Notes: generated from the letters alone by a model not told the origin. Counted from the first letter of the stretch, positions 1-8,761 are shown. The stretch is DNA of 64,000 nucleotides from Arthrobacter sp. OAP107 (GCF_040546765.1 NZ_JBEPOK010000001.1:4898001-4962000); one strand, 5' to 3'. Translations and numbers: made by a program.

Positions 1-106
1 CACCGACGTCCGGGTGCTGGACCGCGCCCCCGCCTGGGGCGCCGTGGAGCTGGCCGGTCAGCTCGCCGGCACACCGCGCCGGCCGGCCACCACCATCCCC
101 GCCTAA
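1..106 (+). CDS. 3' end of a probable amino-sugar kinase (partial)
   Basis: Only the last 34 codons are present, read in the frame that starts at base 2 and ends at the TAA at 104-106. The residues around RVLDRAPAWGAVELAGQL resemble the C-terminus of BadF/BadG-type or ROK-type N-acetylglucosamine kinases. The downstream SIS protein and nagA fit that role, but the fragment is too short to prove it. The identity is an inference from context. Confidence 0.4.
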   Translation, partial: TDVRVLDRAPAWGAVELAGQLAGTPRRPATTIPA

Positions 107-153
107 TCCCGGATTCCCTTAATACCAACCCCGCTGATCCCCCAAGGAGACCC

Positions 154-1221
154 ATGACTGCCCCGCACACCGAAATCACCGCCGCTTCCCCGCTTCCCGG
201 CTCCCTGATGGCCGCCGAAATCCTGGAACAGCCGGAGTCGCTGGCCCGGCTGCTGGAGCACGGGCGCCCCGCGATCACCCGCCTGGCCGGCGTCCTCCGC
301 GACGCGGACATCAGGTACGTCCTCCTGGCCGCACGCGGCACCAGCGACCACGCCGCCCTGTACGCGAAGTACCTCATCGAAACGGTGCTGGGGCTGCCGG
401 CGGGGCTGGCGTCGCCGTCGAGCCTTACGGTGTACGGCGCTGAACCGAAAATGGACGGGGTGCTGTGGCTGGCGGTCAGCCAGTCCGGCGGCTCCCCGGA
501 TCTGGTGGACTCCACCGCCGCTGCCGCCCGGGGCGGCGCCCTCACCGTGGCCGTCACGAACGCACCGTCCTCACCGCTGGCCACTGCCGCCCGGCACCAC
601 CTGGACATCCTCGCCGGGCCGGAGCACGCCGTCGCCGCGACCAAGAGCTACACGTCGCAGCTGCTGGCGCTGTGGCTGCTGATCGATGCGTGGGCGGGAG
701 GAAACGGCTCGGAAGCTGCCGACCTGCCGCGTCTCGCCGCCGATGTCCTGGCCCGGCCGGAGATACTGGAGGTTGCAGACCGCTACCGCTTCGTGAACCA
801 CATCATCACGACCGGACGCGGCTTCTCCTACCCCACCGCACGGGAGGCGGCGCTGAAACTGATGGAAACGTCCTACCTGGCCGCACACGCCTTCTCCGGC
901 GCGGACCTGCTGCACGGGCCCTTTGCCATGATCGACGCCGACCGGCCCGTCATCGCCGTCGCGTCGCCCGGCGCCGGCGGCCGTGCCCTGCATCCGGTGC
1001 TGGACCGCCTCGCCGAACGCGGCGCGGACGTCTGCCTGGTGGGTGACGCCGGGGCTGCACGCCCGCTGAACCACGTGGTGCCGCTGCCGGCCGTGCACGA
1101 GCAGCTCTCACCGATCCTGGAGATCATGCCCCTGCAGCGGCTGGCGCACGCAATGGCGGCAGCCCGCCACCGGGACCCGGACGCTCCCCGCGGCCTGCGC
1201 AAGATCACGGAAACCTGGTGA
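154..1221 (+). CDS. SIS-domain sugar isomerase / glucosamine-6-phosphate deaminase-like protein
   Basis: A 355-residue cytoplasmic protein with the tandem SIS (sugar isomerase) fold of the isomerase half of GlmS. It has ARGTSDHAALYAKYL near residue 60, the phosphosugar-binding SQSGGSPDLV near 109, and ATKSYTSQLLALWLL near 160. The N-terminal glutaminase half of GlmS is absent, so it is not a glucosamine synthase. The likely job is isomerisation and deamination of an amino-sugar phosphate, working in place of NagB. The ATG at 154 follows an AAGGAGA ribosome site. Its stop codon overlaps the GTG of nagA by 4 bp, so the two are translationally coupled. AgaS or FrlB-type substrates cannot be excluded from sequence alone. 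Confidence 0.85.
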   Translation: MTAPHTEITAASPLPGSLMAAEILEQPESLARLLEHGRPAITRLAGVLRDADIRYVLLAARGTSDHAALYAKYLIETVLGLPAGLASPSSLTVYGAEPKMDGVLWLAVSQSGGSPDLVDSTAAAARGGALTVAVTNAPSSPLATAARHHLDILAGPEHAVAATKSYTSQLLALWLLIDAWAGGNGSEAADLPRLAADVLARPEILEVADRYRFVNHIITTGRGFSYPTAREAALKLMETSYLAAHAFSGADLLHGPFAMIDADRPVIAVASPGAGGRALHPVLDRLAERGADVCLVGDAGAARPLNHVVPLPAVHEQLSPILEIMPLQRLAHAMAAARHRDPDAPRGLRKITETW

Positions 1222-2372
1222 GTCCCACGCTCATTTCCGCTTCCCGCGTCATCCTGCCCAGTGACGCCAAAACCAGCGCCGTGCTGGAGCCTGGCTGGGT
1301 TGAGACCGACGGCGGCCGGATCACCGCCGCGGGTCCCGGGCTGCCCGCCCGGGAGCCCGACGCCGATTTTCCGGACGCCACCCTCGCGCCGGGCTTCGTG
1401 GACGCCCACATCCACGGCGGCGGCGGCTTCAGCTTCAACGACGCCGACCCCGCTGCCGCCGCGGTCCGGATCGCCGATGTGCACCGCGCGCACGGCACCA
1501 CCACGCTGATGGCCAGCCTGGTCACTGCCCCGCTTCCGCAGCTTGAGAAAGCGGTGGCCGCGCTGGCCGCGCTGGTGGAGGAAGGCGTCCTGGCCGGGAT
1601 CCATCTGGAGGGCCCGTGGCTCAGTCCGGACCACCGGGGCGCCCACACCGAGGACCTTCTGCTGGCACCGGAACCGGCCGCCGTCGACCGGCTGATGCTG
1701 GCCGGGCGGGGCACCGTCCGGATGGTGACGATCGCACCTGAACTGGAAGGCGGCCTTGCAGCCATCCGGCAGATCACCGGCTACGGCGCTGTCGCGGCCA
1801 TCGGCCACACCGGCGCCGGCTACGACCTGGCCCGGCAGGCGATCGCCGCTGGGGCCACCGCCGGGACGCATGTGTTCAACGCGATGCGGCCGCTGCACCA
1901 CCGGGAACCCGGCCCTGCGCTGGCCCTGCTGGAGGACCCCGCGGTGTTTGCCGAGGTGATTGCCGACGGGGTCCACCTGCACCCGTCGCTGGTCCGCTTC
2001 ATTGCCGCCAGTCCGGCGCGCGCCGTCTTCGTCACCGACGCCATGGCCGCGGCCTGCGCACAGGAAGGCCGGTACCAGCTGGGCGGGCTGGACGTCCGGG
2101 TGGCCGGCGGGGAGGCACGCCTGGTCAGTGACGGCACCATCGCCGGCAGCATCCTCACGCTGGATGCGGCCGTCCGCCACGCCGTCCACGACGCCGGCAT
2201 CCCGCTCGCCGACGCCGTCCGTGCCGCCAGCCAGAACCCTGCGGACATGCTGGGGCTGACCGACGTCGGCCGCGTCGAGGCCGGGCGGAAGGCGGACCTG
2301 GTGGTGCTCTCTCCGGAGCTCGAGGTGGCCGCAGTAATGAAGGCAGGCCGCTGGTTGGGCCCCCGCGATTGA
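1218..2372 (+). CDS. nagA: N-acetylglucosamine-6-phosphate deacetylase
   Basis: A 384-residue amidohydrolase that removes acetate from GlcNAc-6-phosphate to give glucosamine-6-phosphate. Visible family motifs are the metal-binding VDAHIHGGGG near residue 60, EGPWLSPDHRGAH near 131, IGHTGAGYDLA, the histidine of GTHVFNAMRPLHHRE near 218, and the catalytic aspartate in VFVTDAMAAA near 270. The length is normal for NagA. It starts with GTG inside the stop of the upstream SIS gene, and a hairpin follows at 2398-2418. Together with the SIS protein and the partial kinase it forms an amino-sugar salvage operon. Confidence 0.93.
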   Translation: MSPTLISASRVILPSDAKTSAVLEPGWVETDGGRITAAGPGLPAREPDADFPDATLAPGFVDAHIHGGGGFSFNDADPAAAAVRIADVHRAHGTTTLMASLVTAPLPQLEKAVAALAALVEEGVLAGIHLEGPWLSPDHRGAHTEDLLLAPEPAAVDRLMLAGRGTVRMVTIAPELEGGLAAIRQITGYGAVAAIGHTGAGYDLARQAIAAGATAGTHVFNAMRPLHHREPGPALALLEDPAVFAEVIADGVHLHPSLVRFIAASPARAVFVTDAMAAACAQEGRYQLGGLDVRVAGGEARLVSDGTIAGSILTLDAAVRHAVHDAGIPLADAVRAASQNPADMLGLTDVGRVEAGRKADLVVLSPELEVAAVMKAGRWLGPRD

Positions 2373-2397
2373 ACGTGCGGGGACCGCGGCGGCGGCG

Positions 2398-2418
2398 CCC
2401 CCGTCGCTTGGACGGGGG
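2398..2418 (+). terminator. Hairpin after nagA
   Basis: An 8-bp perfect GC stem, CCCCCGTC with GACGGGGG around a 5-nt loop, lies 26 bp after the nagA stop. There is no clear T-run, so it may act as a weak or Rho-assisted terminator. It sits immediately before the Nudix ribosome site. Confidence 0.5.
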
Positions 2419-2441
2419 TAGCCTTGGGGCAGGAGGGCAAC

Positions 2442-2909
2442 ATGGCTGTCAGGAGTGCAGGCCTTCTGCTGTATCGGCGGAACAGCGGGGCGGACGTGGA
2501 AGTGTGGATCGCCCATATGGGCGGCCCCTTTTGGGAACGCAAGGATGAGCGGGCCTGGTCGATTCCCAAGGGAGAGTACCTTGAGGAGGAGGATCCGCTC
2601 GCGGCGGCGCAGCGTGAGTTCGCCGAGGAAATGGGCGTCCCGGCGCCGACCGCGGACTACGTTCTGCTCGGCACCTTCCGGCAGCCCTCGGGCAAGCTCA
2701 TCACGGCATTCACGGCCGAGTCCGCCTTCAAGCCCGAGAAAATCCTGAGCAACACTTTTCCGCTGGAGTGGCCCAAGGGCTCGGGGGCGGTCCAGCACTT
2801 CCCCGAGATCGACCGCGCCGAATGGATCGGTGAATCCGAGGCCCGCTCCAAGCTGGTCAAAGGCCAGCTGCCGATCCTCGACGCGCTGCTCGCGCACCTC
2901 AGAGCATGA
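2442..2909 (+). CDS. Nudix hydrolase
   Basis: A 155-residue protein with a textbook Nudix box (G x5 E x7 REUxEExGU): it begins at the glycine of IPKGEYLEEEDPL and ends at AAQREFAEEMGV, near residues 45-70. The family cleaves nucleoside diphosphates linked to another moiety; the exact substrate cannot be read from sequence. The ATG at 2442 is preferred over the in-frame TTG at 2424 because AGGAGG lies 5 bases upstream of it. The stop overlaps the next start by 4 bp (ATGA), so it is coupled to the small hypothetical gene downstream. Confidence 0.88.
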   Translation: MAVRSAGLLLYRRNSGADVEVWIAHMGGPFWERKDERAWSIPKGEYLEEEDPLAAAQREFAEEMGVPAPTADYVLLGTFRQPSGKLITAFTAESAFKPEKILSNTFPLEWPKGSGAVQHFPEIDRAEWIGESEARSKLVKGQLPILDALLAHLRA

Positions 2910-3274
2910 CGCCCGTGAGATCGGCGTACCTGCATCTGGCCACGGTTGCTCTGGAAGCCACCGGCGATATGCAGGCGCCCGGCGCCGCGGTCACGCGCGA
3001 GCTGTGCGGAAGCTGGGACCATCCGCCGCCCTGCCCTCTGGCTCCGCACCACACCCGGCCGGACAGGGACGGGGTCACGGTCGCGCTGCGGATCATCTTC
3101 GTCACGGAACCGGCGAACGAGACCCTGGTGCGCACCCGCATCGACCGGGCCCTCCGCCAGCAAACCCTCACCGGCCCGGATGGCCGCACCACCCGCTGGG
3201 AATTCCTTGGCGGCGGCCGCGGCGAACTCGACCCTTCCGAGGCCGAGCACGCCCGGCGCCTCACCGACGGTTAG
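2906..3274 (+). CDS. Conserved hypothetical protein coupled to the Nudix gene
   Basis: A 122-residue protein that I do not recognise. It has no signal peptide or membrane segment. It contains two cysteines in the N-terminal half (near LCGSW and PPPCPL) and a charged C-terminus. Its start overlaps the Nudix stop by 4 bp, which argues for co-translation and a real gene. It converges on the next gene with only 7 bp between the stops. Confidence 0.6.
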   Translation: MTPVRSAYLHLATVALEATGDMQAPGAAVTRELCGSWDHPPPCPLAPHHTRPDRDGVTVALRIIFVTEPANETLVRTRIDRALRQQTLTGPDGRTTRWEFLGGGRGELDPSEAEHARRLTDG

Positions 3275-3281
3275 CGTGCCG

Positions 3282-4187
3282 TTATCCTGACCGCGCCAGA
3301 ATCGTCCGATAGATCCCGGTGTGATCCAGGTCGCCGTCGCCTGCCTCCACCATGAGCTCGAAGGCGCCACGGACGCTGGCGGAGAGCGGCAGCTCCACCC
3401 CGGCGTCCTTAGCGATCTCGCCGATGAAGTTCAGGTCCTTCAGCTGGTTTTTCGCGGAGCCGCCGCCTTCGAAGTCCCCGTCGATCCAGCGCCGGCCCTT
3501 CTGCCGGAGCACCTCCGAATTCGCCAGGCCGCCGGCCAGAATGGACTGCACCTTCTCCGGGTCCAGCCCGGTTGCGGTCGCCACGGCCATCGCCTCGGCC
3601 AGCGCCGTGACGGTGGCAGATACGACGATCTGGTTGCAGGCCTTGGCCGTGGACCCGGCACCCGTTTCGCCGAACCAGACGACGGTGGAACTGTAGAGCC
3701 CGAACAGCGGCAGGAGCCGCTCCACGGTCCCGCGCGGACCGCCGGCCATGGTGCTCAGCCGGCCTTCCTCAGCCCCGATGGTTCCGCCGCTAAGCGGCGC
3801 GTCCACCACTGTCACCCCGTACCGGCTCCTGCAGTCCTCGGCGAACAGGGCCACAGCCACCGGGGACACCGTTCCGTGAATGACCAGGACCGGTTCCGCG
3901 ATGCCGGCCGCCTTCCACCCGGCCAACAGGCCGTCCTCGCCGGTCAGCAGGTCGGCGACCTGCGGCAGATCCGGCAGGACGGTCAGGACGACGCCGGCCG
4001 CAGCCTCCGCCGGCGTGCCGGCCACCCGTCCCCCGCCGATGGCCCGGGCCTTGTCCGCTGTGCGGTTCCAGAGTGTGAGGGGAACGCCGGCGGCCAGGAT
4101 GTTCCTTGCGATGGGGGCACCCATCGGGCCGGTGCCCAGCAGGGCGACGGACTTCAACCCGTTCAATGTGTTGGTCACTGTGCTCAT
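3282..4187 (-). CDS. 3-hydroxyisobutyrate dehydrogenase-family NAD(P)-dependent oxidoreductase
   Basis: A 301-residue beta-hydroxyacid dehydrogenase. The N-terminal Rossmann motif is LLGTGPMGAPIARNIL. The substrate-binding DAPLSGGTIGAEEGRL lies near residue 125 and the catalytic-lysine helix GAGSTAKACNQIV near 175. Family members oxidise 3-hydroxyisobutyrate, tartronate semialdehyde (GlxR/GarR), L-threonate or gamma-hydroxybutyrate. It is the last gene of the minus-strand TRAP operon (4 bp after DctQM), so it probably acts on the imported hydroxy acid or a downstream intermediate. The exact substrate is unknown. Confidence 0.85.
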   Translation of the reverse strand: MSTVTNTLNGLKSVALLGTGPMGAPIARNILAAGVPLTLWNRTADKARAIGGGRVAGTPAEAAAGVVLTVLPDLPQVADLLTGEDGLLAGWKAAGIAEPVLVIHGTVSPVAVALFAEDCRSRYGVTVVDAPLSGGTIGAEEGRLSTMAGGPRGTVERLLPLFGLYSSTVVWFGETGAGSTAKACNQIVVSATVTALAEAMAVATATGLDPEKVQSILAGGLANSEVLRQKGRRWIDGDFEGGGSAKNQLKDLNFIGEIAKDAGVELPLSASVRGAFELMVEAGDGDLDHTGIYRTILARSG

Positions 4188-4191
4188 GTGG

Positions 4192-6111
4192 TTAGAAGGG
4201 GATCAGGCCGGCCATGGCGGGCAGGAAGGTGCTGAACCACGGGACGGCGGCAAGCACCAGCAGGCCGATGAACACGGCGATGAGGTAGGGCCAGAAATGC
4301 TTGAGGCTTCTTTCCACGGTTTCATGGCCCGTAGCGCAGGCTACATAGAAGCCGACGCCGGCCGGCGGCGCGAACGAGCCGATGCCCATGGCGATGATCA
4401 GGACCATGGCGTACTGCACCGGGTTCACGCCGAAGTCCGTGGCGATGGGCAGCAGCAGTGGTGCGAAGATCAGCACGGCGGGCAGGCCCTCCAGCAACTG
4501 GCCCATGATGATCAGCAGCACGATGGTGAACAGCATGAAGAGCACGGGCGAGTCGCCGAGGCCGGACATGAGGTCGTGGATCTGCTGGGACACCCCGGCG
4601 AGCGCGAGAGTCTGGGCGAGCGGTGAGGCGGCCGCGATGATGAACAGGACCATGCCCGCCGTCGTTGTTGTTTCCCGCAGCGTGTCTCCCAGCAGCCGCC
4701 TGCTGCCGCGCCGGTACGCGGCGGCCAGGATGAAGGCGTAGGCGACGGCGACCGAGGACACCTCGGTCGGGGTGGCGAAGCCACTCAGGATGCCCACCAC
4801 CATACCGACCGGAAGCAGCAGGGTGGGGATGGCGAAGAAGGTGGCAGAGCCGCGGGCACGCCAGGTCGCCTTGGGGCTGGACACGCCGCCCTGCTTGCGG
4901 GCACGGAAGAAAACGAGTCCCATGACCACGAGGGCCAGGAACGCGGCGGGAACGAAGCCGGCAAGGAACAGCGTGGTGGTGGAGATGGTGGTGATGGAGC
5001 CGAGGATGAGCAGGACGATGCTCGGCGGGATGGTTTCACCCATGATGGCGGAGGCGGAGAGCACCGCGACCACCTCGCCGCGGGGGTACTTCCGTTCCTC
5101 GAGCATGCCCCGCATGGTGGTGCCCACTGCGGCGACGTCCGCAACCTTGGAGCCGGAGATGCCGGAGAAGATGTACATCGTCACGACGACCACCTGGAGC
5201 AGGCCGCCCCGCAGGTGCCCGATGAGCGCGTCCACCAGCTTGGCGAGCGGCAGCGTCAGGCCGGCGGAATTCATGACAGTTCCGGCCAGGATGAAGAACG
5301 GGATGGCCAGCAGCACGAAGCCCTTGGCGCCCGATGCCATGCCGATCGGGATGGCGCTGACCTCCGAGATGCCGCCCAGGTAGAGGTAGATGCCCGAGGC
5401 CAGGGCAAGCACGAACGCAATGGGCAGGCCAAGGAACAGCAGGGCGAACAGGGCCACGAGCACGACGCCGAGGAGCAGGTTGGGCGATGCGTAGTAGAAG
5501 AGCGGCTGGGAGAACAGGACCGCCACGGCCAGGACCGCGGTGATGCCGACGGCCAGCAGGACCGCACGGCGTGGCTGCCGCCCGAGCTTCAGGACGGCGA
5601 ACCAGGCGATGAGCACCATGCCCACCGAGAAGGGCAGGGACACCCAGAACACCGGCAGCTGGAGAATCGGGGTCTTCTCCTCGAGTTGCTGGACCAGGGT
5701 GGGAATGAAGAGCGCGAAAGCACCCGCACTCATGACGAAGACCAGGCAGTCCACGAGTGCTGCCAGGTACGGCTTCCAGCTCGCCGGCAGGCGCATCACC
5801 AGGGCCTGGACGGACATGTGGGCGCCCTTGGGGTAGGCGATGGCACCGCCCACGAAGGCGATGGTCACAAGTGCAATCTCGGAAACTTCCTGCGTCCACA
5901 GCACGGAATCGCCGGTGACAACCCGGACCATTATGTTCAGCAGGATAACCACGAGCTCGGCGAGGATCGCCGCACCCACGGTCCATTCCAAGGCCTTGTC
6001 CAGCCAGACGGCTCCGCTCCAGCGCGGTGCGACGTGCCCGTGGTGAAGGATCTCTTCCGCATCGGACGGAAGGACCTCTTCGAGATCCTTGGGGGCGAGT
6101 GTGTGTTCCAT
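4192..6111 (-). CDS. TRAP transporter fused permease (DctQ-DctM)
   Basis: A 639-residue integral membrane protein. The first part, after a soluble stretch of about 35 residues, has four hydrophobic segments typical of the small DctQ subunit; from about residue 200 a long DctM-type multi-helix domain follows, with motifs such as GSKVADVAAVGTTM and PPAGVGFYVACATGHE. Such permeases take up organic acids with a Na+ or H+ gradient. The ATG at 6111 has a GGA-type site nearby; an in-frame ATG at 6129 would add six residues but lacks a purine-rich site. It lies between the DctP gene and the dehydrogenase in one operon. Confidence 0.9.
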   Translation of the reverse strand: MEHTLAPKDLEEVLPSDAEEILHHGHVAPRWSGAVWLDKALEWTVGAAILAELVVILLNIMVRVVTGDSVLWTQEVSEIALVTIAFVGGAIAYPKGAHMSVQALVMRLPASWKPYLAALVDCLVFVMSAGAFALFIPTLVQQLEEKTPILQLPVFWVSLPFSVGMVLIAWFAVLKLGRQPRRAVLLAVGITAVLAVAVLFSQPLFYYASPNLLLGVVLVALFALLFLGLPIAFVLALASGIYLYLGGISEVSAIPIGMASGAKGFVLLAIPFFILAGTVMNSAGLTLPLAKLVDALIGHLRGGLLQVVVVTMYIFSGISGSKVADVAAVGTTMRGMLEERKYPRGEVVAVLSASAIMGETIPPSIVLLILGSITTISTTTLFLAGFVPAAFLALVVMGLVFFRARKQGGVSSPKATWRARGSATFFAIPTLLLPVGMVVGILSGFATPTEVSSVAVAYAFILAAAYRRGSRRLLGDTLRETTTTAGMVLFIIAAASPLAQTLALAGVSQQIHDLMSGLGDSPVLFMLFTIVLLIIMGQLLEGLPAVLIFAPLLLPIATDFGVNPVQYAMVLIIAMGIGSFAPPAGVGFYVACATGHETVERSLKHFWPYLIAVFIGLLVLAAVPWFSTFLPAMAGLIPF

Positions 6112-6177
6112 GTTTTTCCAGACTGTCATCGTTGAGAGCGGGATGCTGAGTGCGGGATGTTGGGGGCGGGGATGCTG

Positions 6178-6215
6178 TTCGAGGGCCGGCGCCGGACTGC
6201 GCTCCGGCCCTCGAA
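6178..6215 (-). promoter_or_regulatory. Intercistronic hairpin between dctP and dctQM
   Basis: A perfect 12-bp inverted repeat, TTCGAGGGCCGG and CCGGCCCTCGAA, with a 14-nt loop lies 10 bp after the DctP stop. Such hairpins after binding-protein genes usually stabilise the upstream message and attenuate the permease. That function is inferred; the repeat itself is seen directly. Confidence 0.6.
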
Positions 6216-6224
6216 ACGCGGTGG

Positions 6225-7247
6225 TTACTTGGCGGCGGCGATCGCCTGGTCGAAGAATTCCTTGCCGATCAGCTTGGAGAACTCCGGGTAGAGGCTCTTG
6301 GAAACGGCTTTGAACTGCTCGAGCCCGGCGGCGGTGGGCTCGTTGGCCTTCATGCCCTTGGCGGTGAGCTCGGCCAGCTGCTTCTCAGACTGCTCTGCGT
6401 CATAACCCTCTTTGAAGGTGGCGGTCTCAACCGACGCGTCCGTCAGGATCTTCTTCTGGTCCTCGTTCAGCGAGTCCCACTTCTTGGCGGACAGTGCCAG
6501 GACCCAGGCGTCGTTGATGTGGTGCGTCAGCGAGACGTACTTCTGAACTTCCGAGAACTTGTTGGTCCACGGCACCTCGATCGGGTTTTCCTGGCCGTCG
6601 ATCGTTCCGGTCTGCAGACCGGTGAAGACCTCGGAGAACGCCATGGTGGTGGGGCTCGCGCCCAGCTTGCCGAAGAAGTCCGTCCACAGCGGGTTGCCCG
6701 GGACGCGGATCTTCAGGCCCTTCAGGTCCGACGGCTGTTCGATGGGGCGTTCGGAGTTGGTGATCTGGCGGCCCGTCCGGGTGAGGAAGGACAGCGCGAC
6801 GGTGTTCTTCTCCTTGAGCTTCTCCTTCAGCACGTCGCCGGGCTTGCCCGCCAGGAACGCGGCCTCTTCCTTCGTGTCGTCGAAGAGGTAGGGGATGCTG
6901 ATGGCGTTCATTTCGGGCACCACGGACGCGTAGACCGACGTCGACAGGATCAGCGCGTCCAGCGAGCCGCCCTGCAGCCTGGTGACGGCGGCGTTCTGGT
7001 CCCCGCTGAAGCTCGTTCCGTTCGGGACCACCGTGACAACCACGGAGCCGTTCGAGGTCTTCTTCACCTGATCGGCGAAGTGCTGGGCGGAGACACCCAC
7101 CGAGGAAGTCAGCGGGTCCGGGATGGACAGCTGGATCTTGGCCACGGGCGAGCCGCCGCCGGGCGCTCCGGAGGCGCAGCCGGCGAGAACGGAGGCGGCG
7201 AGGGTGCATGCCAGCACTCCTGTGAGGGCGCGGGTCTTCGATTTCAT
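6225..7247 (-). CDS. TRAP transporter solute-binding lipoprotein (DctP family)
   Basis: A 340-residue extracytoplasmic binding protein with a lipoprotein signal: MKSKTR, a hydrophobic stretch, then the lipobox LAGC with the lipidated cysteine at about residue 24. The mature part shows DctP features, including GLKIRVPGNPLWTDFFGKLG and FTGLQTGTIDGQENP, where the conserved arginine binds a carboxylate. It therefore binds an organic or sugar acid and delivers it to the DctQM permease downstream. It is the second gene of the operon that starts with the COG4091-type oxidoreductase. Confidence 0.9.
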   Translation of the reverse strand: MKSKTRALTGVLACTLAASVLAGCASGAPGGGSPVAKIQLSIPDPLTSSVGVSAQHFADQVKKTSNGSVVVTVVPNGTSFSGDQNAAVTRLQGGSLDALILSTSVYASVVPEMNAISIPYLFDDTKEEAAFLAGKPGDVLKEKLKEKNTVALSFLTRTGRQITNSERPIEQPSDLKGLKIRVPGNPLWTDFFGKLGASPTTMAFSEVFTGLQTGTIDGQENPIEVPWTNKFSEVQKYVSLTHHINDAWVLALSAKKWDSLNEDQKKILTDASVETATFKEGYDAEQSEKQLAELTAKGMKANEPTAAGLEQFKAVSKSLYPEFSKLIGKEFFDQAIAAAK

Positions 7248-7294
7248 GTGATGCCTTTCTTCATTGGAAGGAGTCCTGTGAATTGCTCGGTGAA

Positions 7295-8647
7295 TTAGGA
7301 GGTCAGCGCGGCTTCGGTAACAAGGGCCTCGGTTTCGCGGCGCAGCTCAAGGGCCTGGGAGAGCGAGTCGTCCATGATGACGTCCTCCCAGCGGACGGTG
7401 GCGCCCTTGGCGACGTCGGCACGCAGCTCGACATGGTGCGCCAGGGCTACCGGCAGAGCGCCGATTTCCACGGAGTGCTTGGCCGAGACGAGCTTGCCCC
7501 AGACGGTGAAGCCGCCCTCGCCGTCGAGGAATTCGCCGGCCTTCAGGTCCTTCTTGGCGGTGGCCACCACGTCACCGAAGAAGCCGACTGGCGAGCCGGT
7601 GGCAATGCCGCGGAGGGCCGCATTGGCGATGGACATGTTCAGCTCGAGGCCCACGTAGTGGTACGGGCGGTACAGGGCGGCGTACTGGCCGGTGGGGTCC
7701 GGGTGCCACGGGTATTCATTGAAGCAGCCGGAGACGTAGCCGTTCGTGGCCTTGACGACGACGAACACGCCTTCCTGGGTGTTGTGGCTGATCCAGCTGC
7801 CGTCGCGGTTGACGCTGGACATGACGTCCACGCTGCCCTCGTGCGCCAGGGCACCGCCGACGGCGGCCGGGCGGCAGATGGTGGCGATCTCTTCGACGTC
7901 GCCCGGGGTGAAGGTCAGTCCGGAGTCCGACGGCGTGAGGCCGGCACCGTTGGCGACGGCGGCCATTTCGATGGAGGCCTTGGTGCCGTCACGGAAGGAG
8001 GTGTGCATGTACGGGTTGAGCTGGCCGGAGTCTGTGAGCTCCTTGGAGAATTCCCAGTTTTCCCAGACATTGTCCGGGTTCATCTCGTGGTAGTGCTCCA
8101 GGTACTTGGCGCCCTTGCCGGCGCAGACGACGTCGAAGCCGCTTGTCCGGGCCCAGTCGACCAGCTCCATGATGAGCGCGGGCTGGTCCCCATAGGCCAT
8201 GGAATAGACGACGCCGGCCTCCTCCGCGCGCTTGGCGAGGGCCGGACCGGCGAGGGCGTCGGCCTCCACCGTGACCATGATGATGTGCTTCTTCGTTTCG
8301 ATGGCGCGCAGCGCATGCTTGACGCCGACGATCGGATTGCCTGTGGCTTCAACGATGACGTCGATGTCGACGTCGAACAGCTCGTCGGCGTTTGCCACGA
8401 TGGTGGTGGAGCGGTTCTGCAGTGCGGTGGCGATGTCCGGGGCGATCTGGTTCTGGGGCCATCCGACCAGCTCGAAGGCGCCTTCAGCCCGCTTCACATT
8501 GATGTCAGCGATGGCAACCACATGGATGCCCGGGATGTTGTTGGCCTGGGCGAGGTACATGGTCCCGTACCGGCCGGCCCCGATGAGGCCCACGCGGATG
8601 GGGCGGCCCTGGTTCTCGCGGTCGCTAAGAAGCTTGTGAAGGTTCAT
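7295..8647 (-). CDS. COG4091-type NAD(P)-dependent oxidoreductase with SAF domain
   Basis: A 450-residue protein with a Rossmann NAD(P) motif (VGLIGAGRYGTMY, residues 19-31), a middle domain like homoserine dehydrogenase, and a C-terminal SAF-like domain (near KKDLKAGEFLDGEGG). This is the predicted homoserine dehydrogenase-like family, COG4091; genes of this family often occur in sugar-acid or polyol clusters rather than in amino-acid synthesis. The ATG at 8647 (MNLHKLL) is preferred, with AGAGAG upstream, over a longer frame to 8692. It is the first gene of the TRAP operon, 98 bp from a perfect LacI-type palindrome. Confidence 0.8.
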   Translation of the reverse strand: MNLHKLLSDRENQGRPIRVGLIGAGRYGTMYLAQANNIPGIHVVAIADINVKRAEGAFELVGWPQNQIAPDIATALQNRSTTIVANADELFDVDIDVIVEATGNPIVGVKHALRAIETKKHIIMVTVEADALAGPALAKRAEEAGVVYSMAYGDQPALIMELVDWARTSGFDVVCAGKGAKYLEHYHEMNPDNVWENWEFSKELTDSGQLNPYMHTSFRDGTKASIEMAAVANGAGLTPSDSGLTFTPGDVEEIATICRPAAVGGALAHEGSVDVMSSVNRDGSWISHNTQEGVFVVVKATNGYVSGCFNEYPWHPDPTGQYAALYRPYHYVGLELNMSIANAALRGIATGSPVGFFGDVVATAKKDLKAGEFLDGEGGFTVWGKLVSAKHSVEIGALPVALAHHVELRADVAKGATVRWEDVIMDDSLSQALELRRETEALVTEAALTS

Positions 8648-8743
8648 GGGGATCTCTCTGATTGATGTCTGACCGAAGAGAGACGACCTCACACCGGGCG
8701 GTGGAGCACCTCTTCGTCGTAGCTGCTGTGATCGGGGTTACCG

Positions 8744-8761
8744 AGTGGAACCGGTTCCACT
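8744..8761. promoter_or_regulatory. Perfect 18-bp LacI-type operator
   Basis: AGTGGAACCGGTTCCACT is a perfect palindrome with the central CG typical of LacI-family operators. It lies in the divergent gap between the TRAP operon and the lacI-type gene at 8830. Control of both directions by that regulator is inferred. Confidence 0.8.

Noticed and set aside
873..2897. Very long antisense reading frame (674 codons) opposite nagA and the Nudix gene
   Set aside because: It lies entirely antisense to clear genes with conserved motifs; long shadow frames are normal in high-GC DNA.
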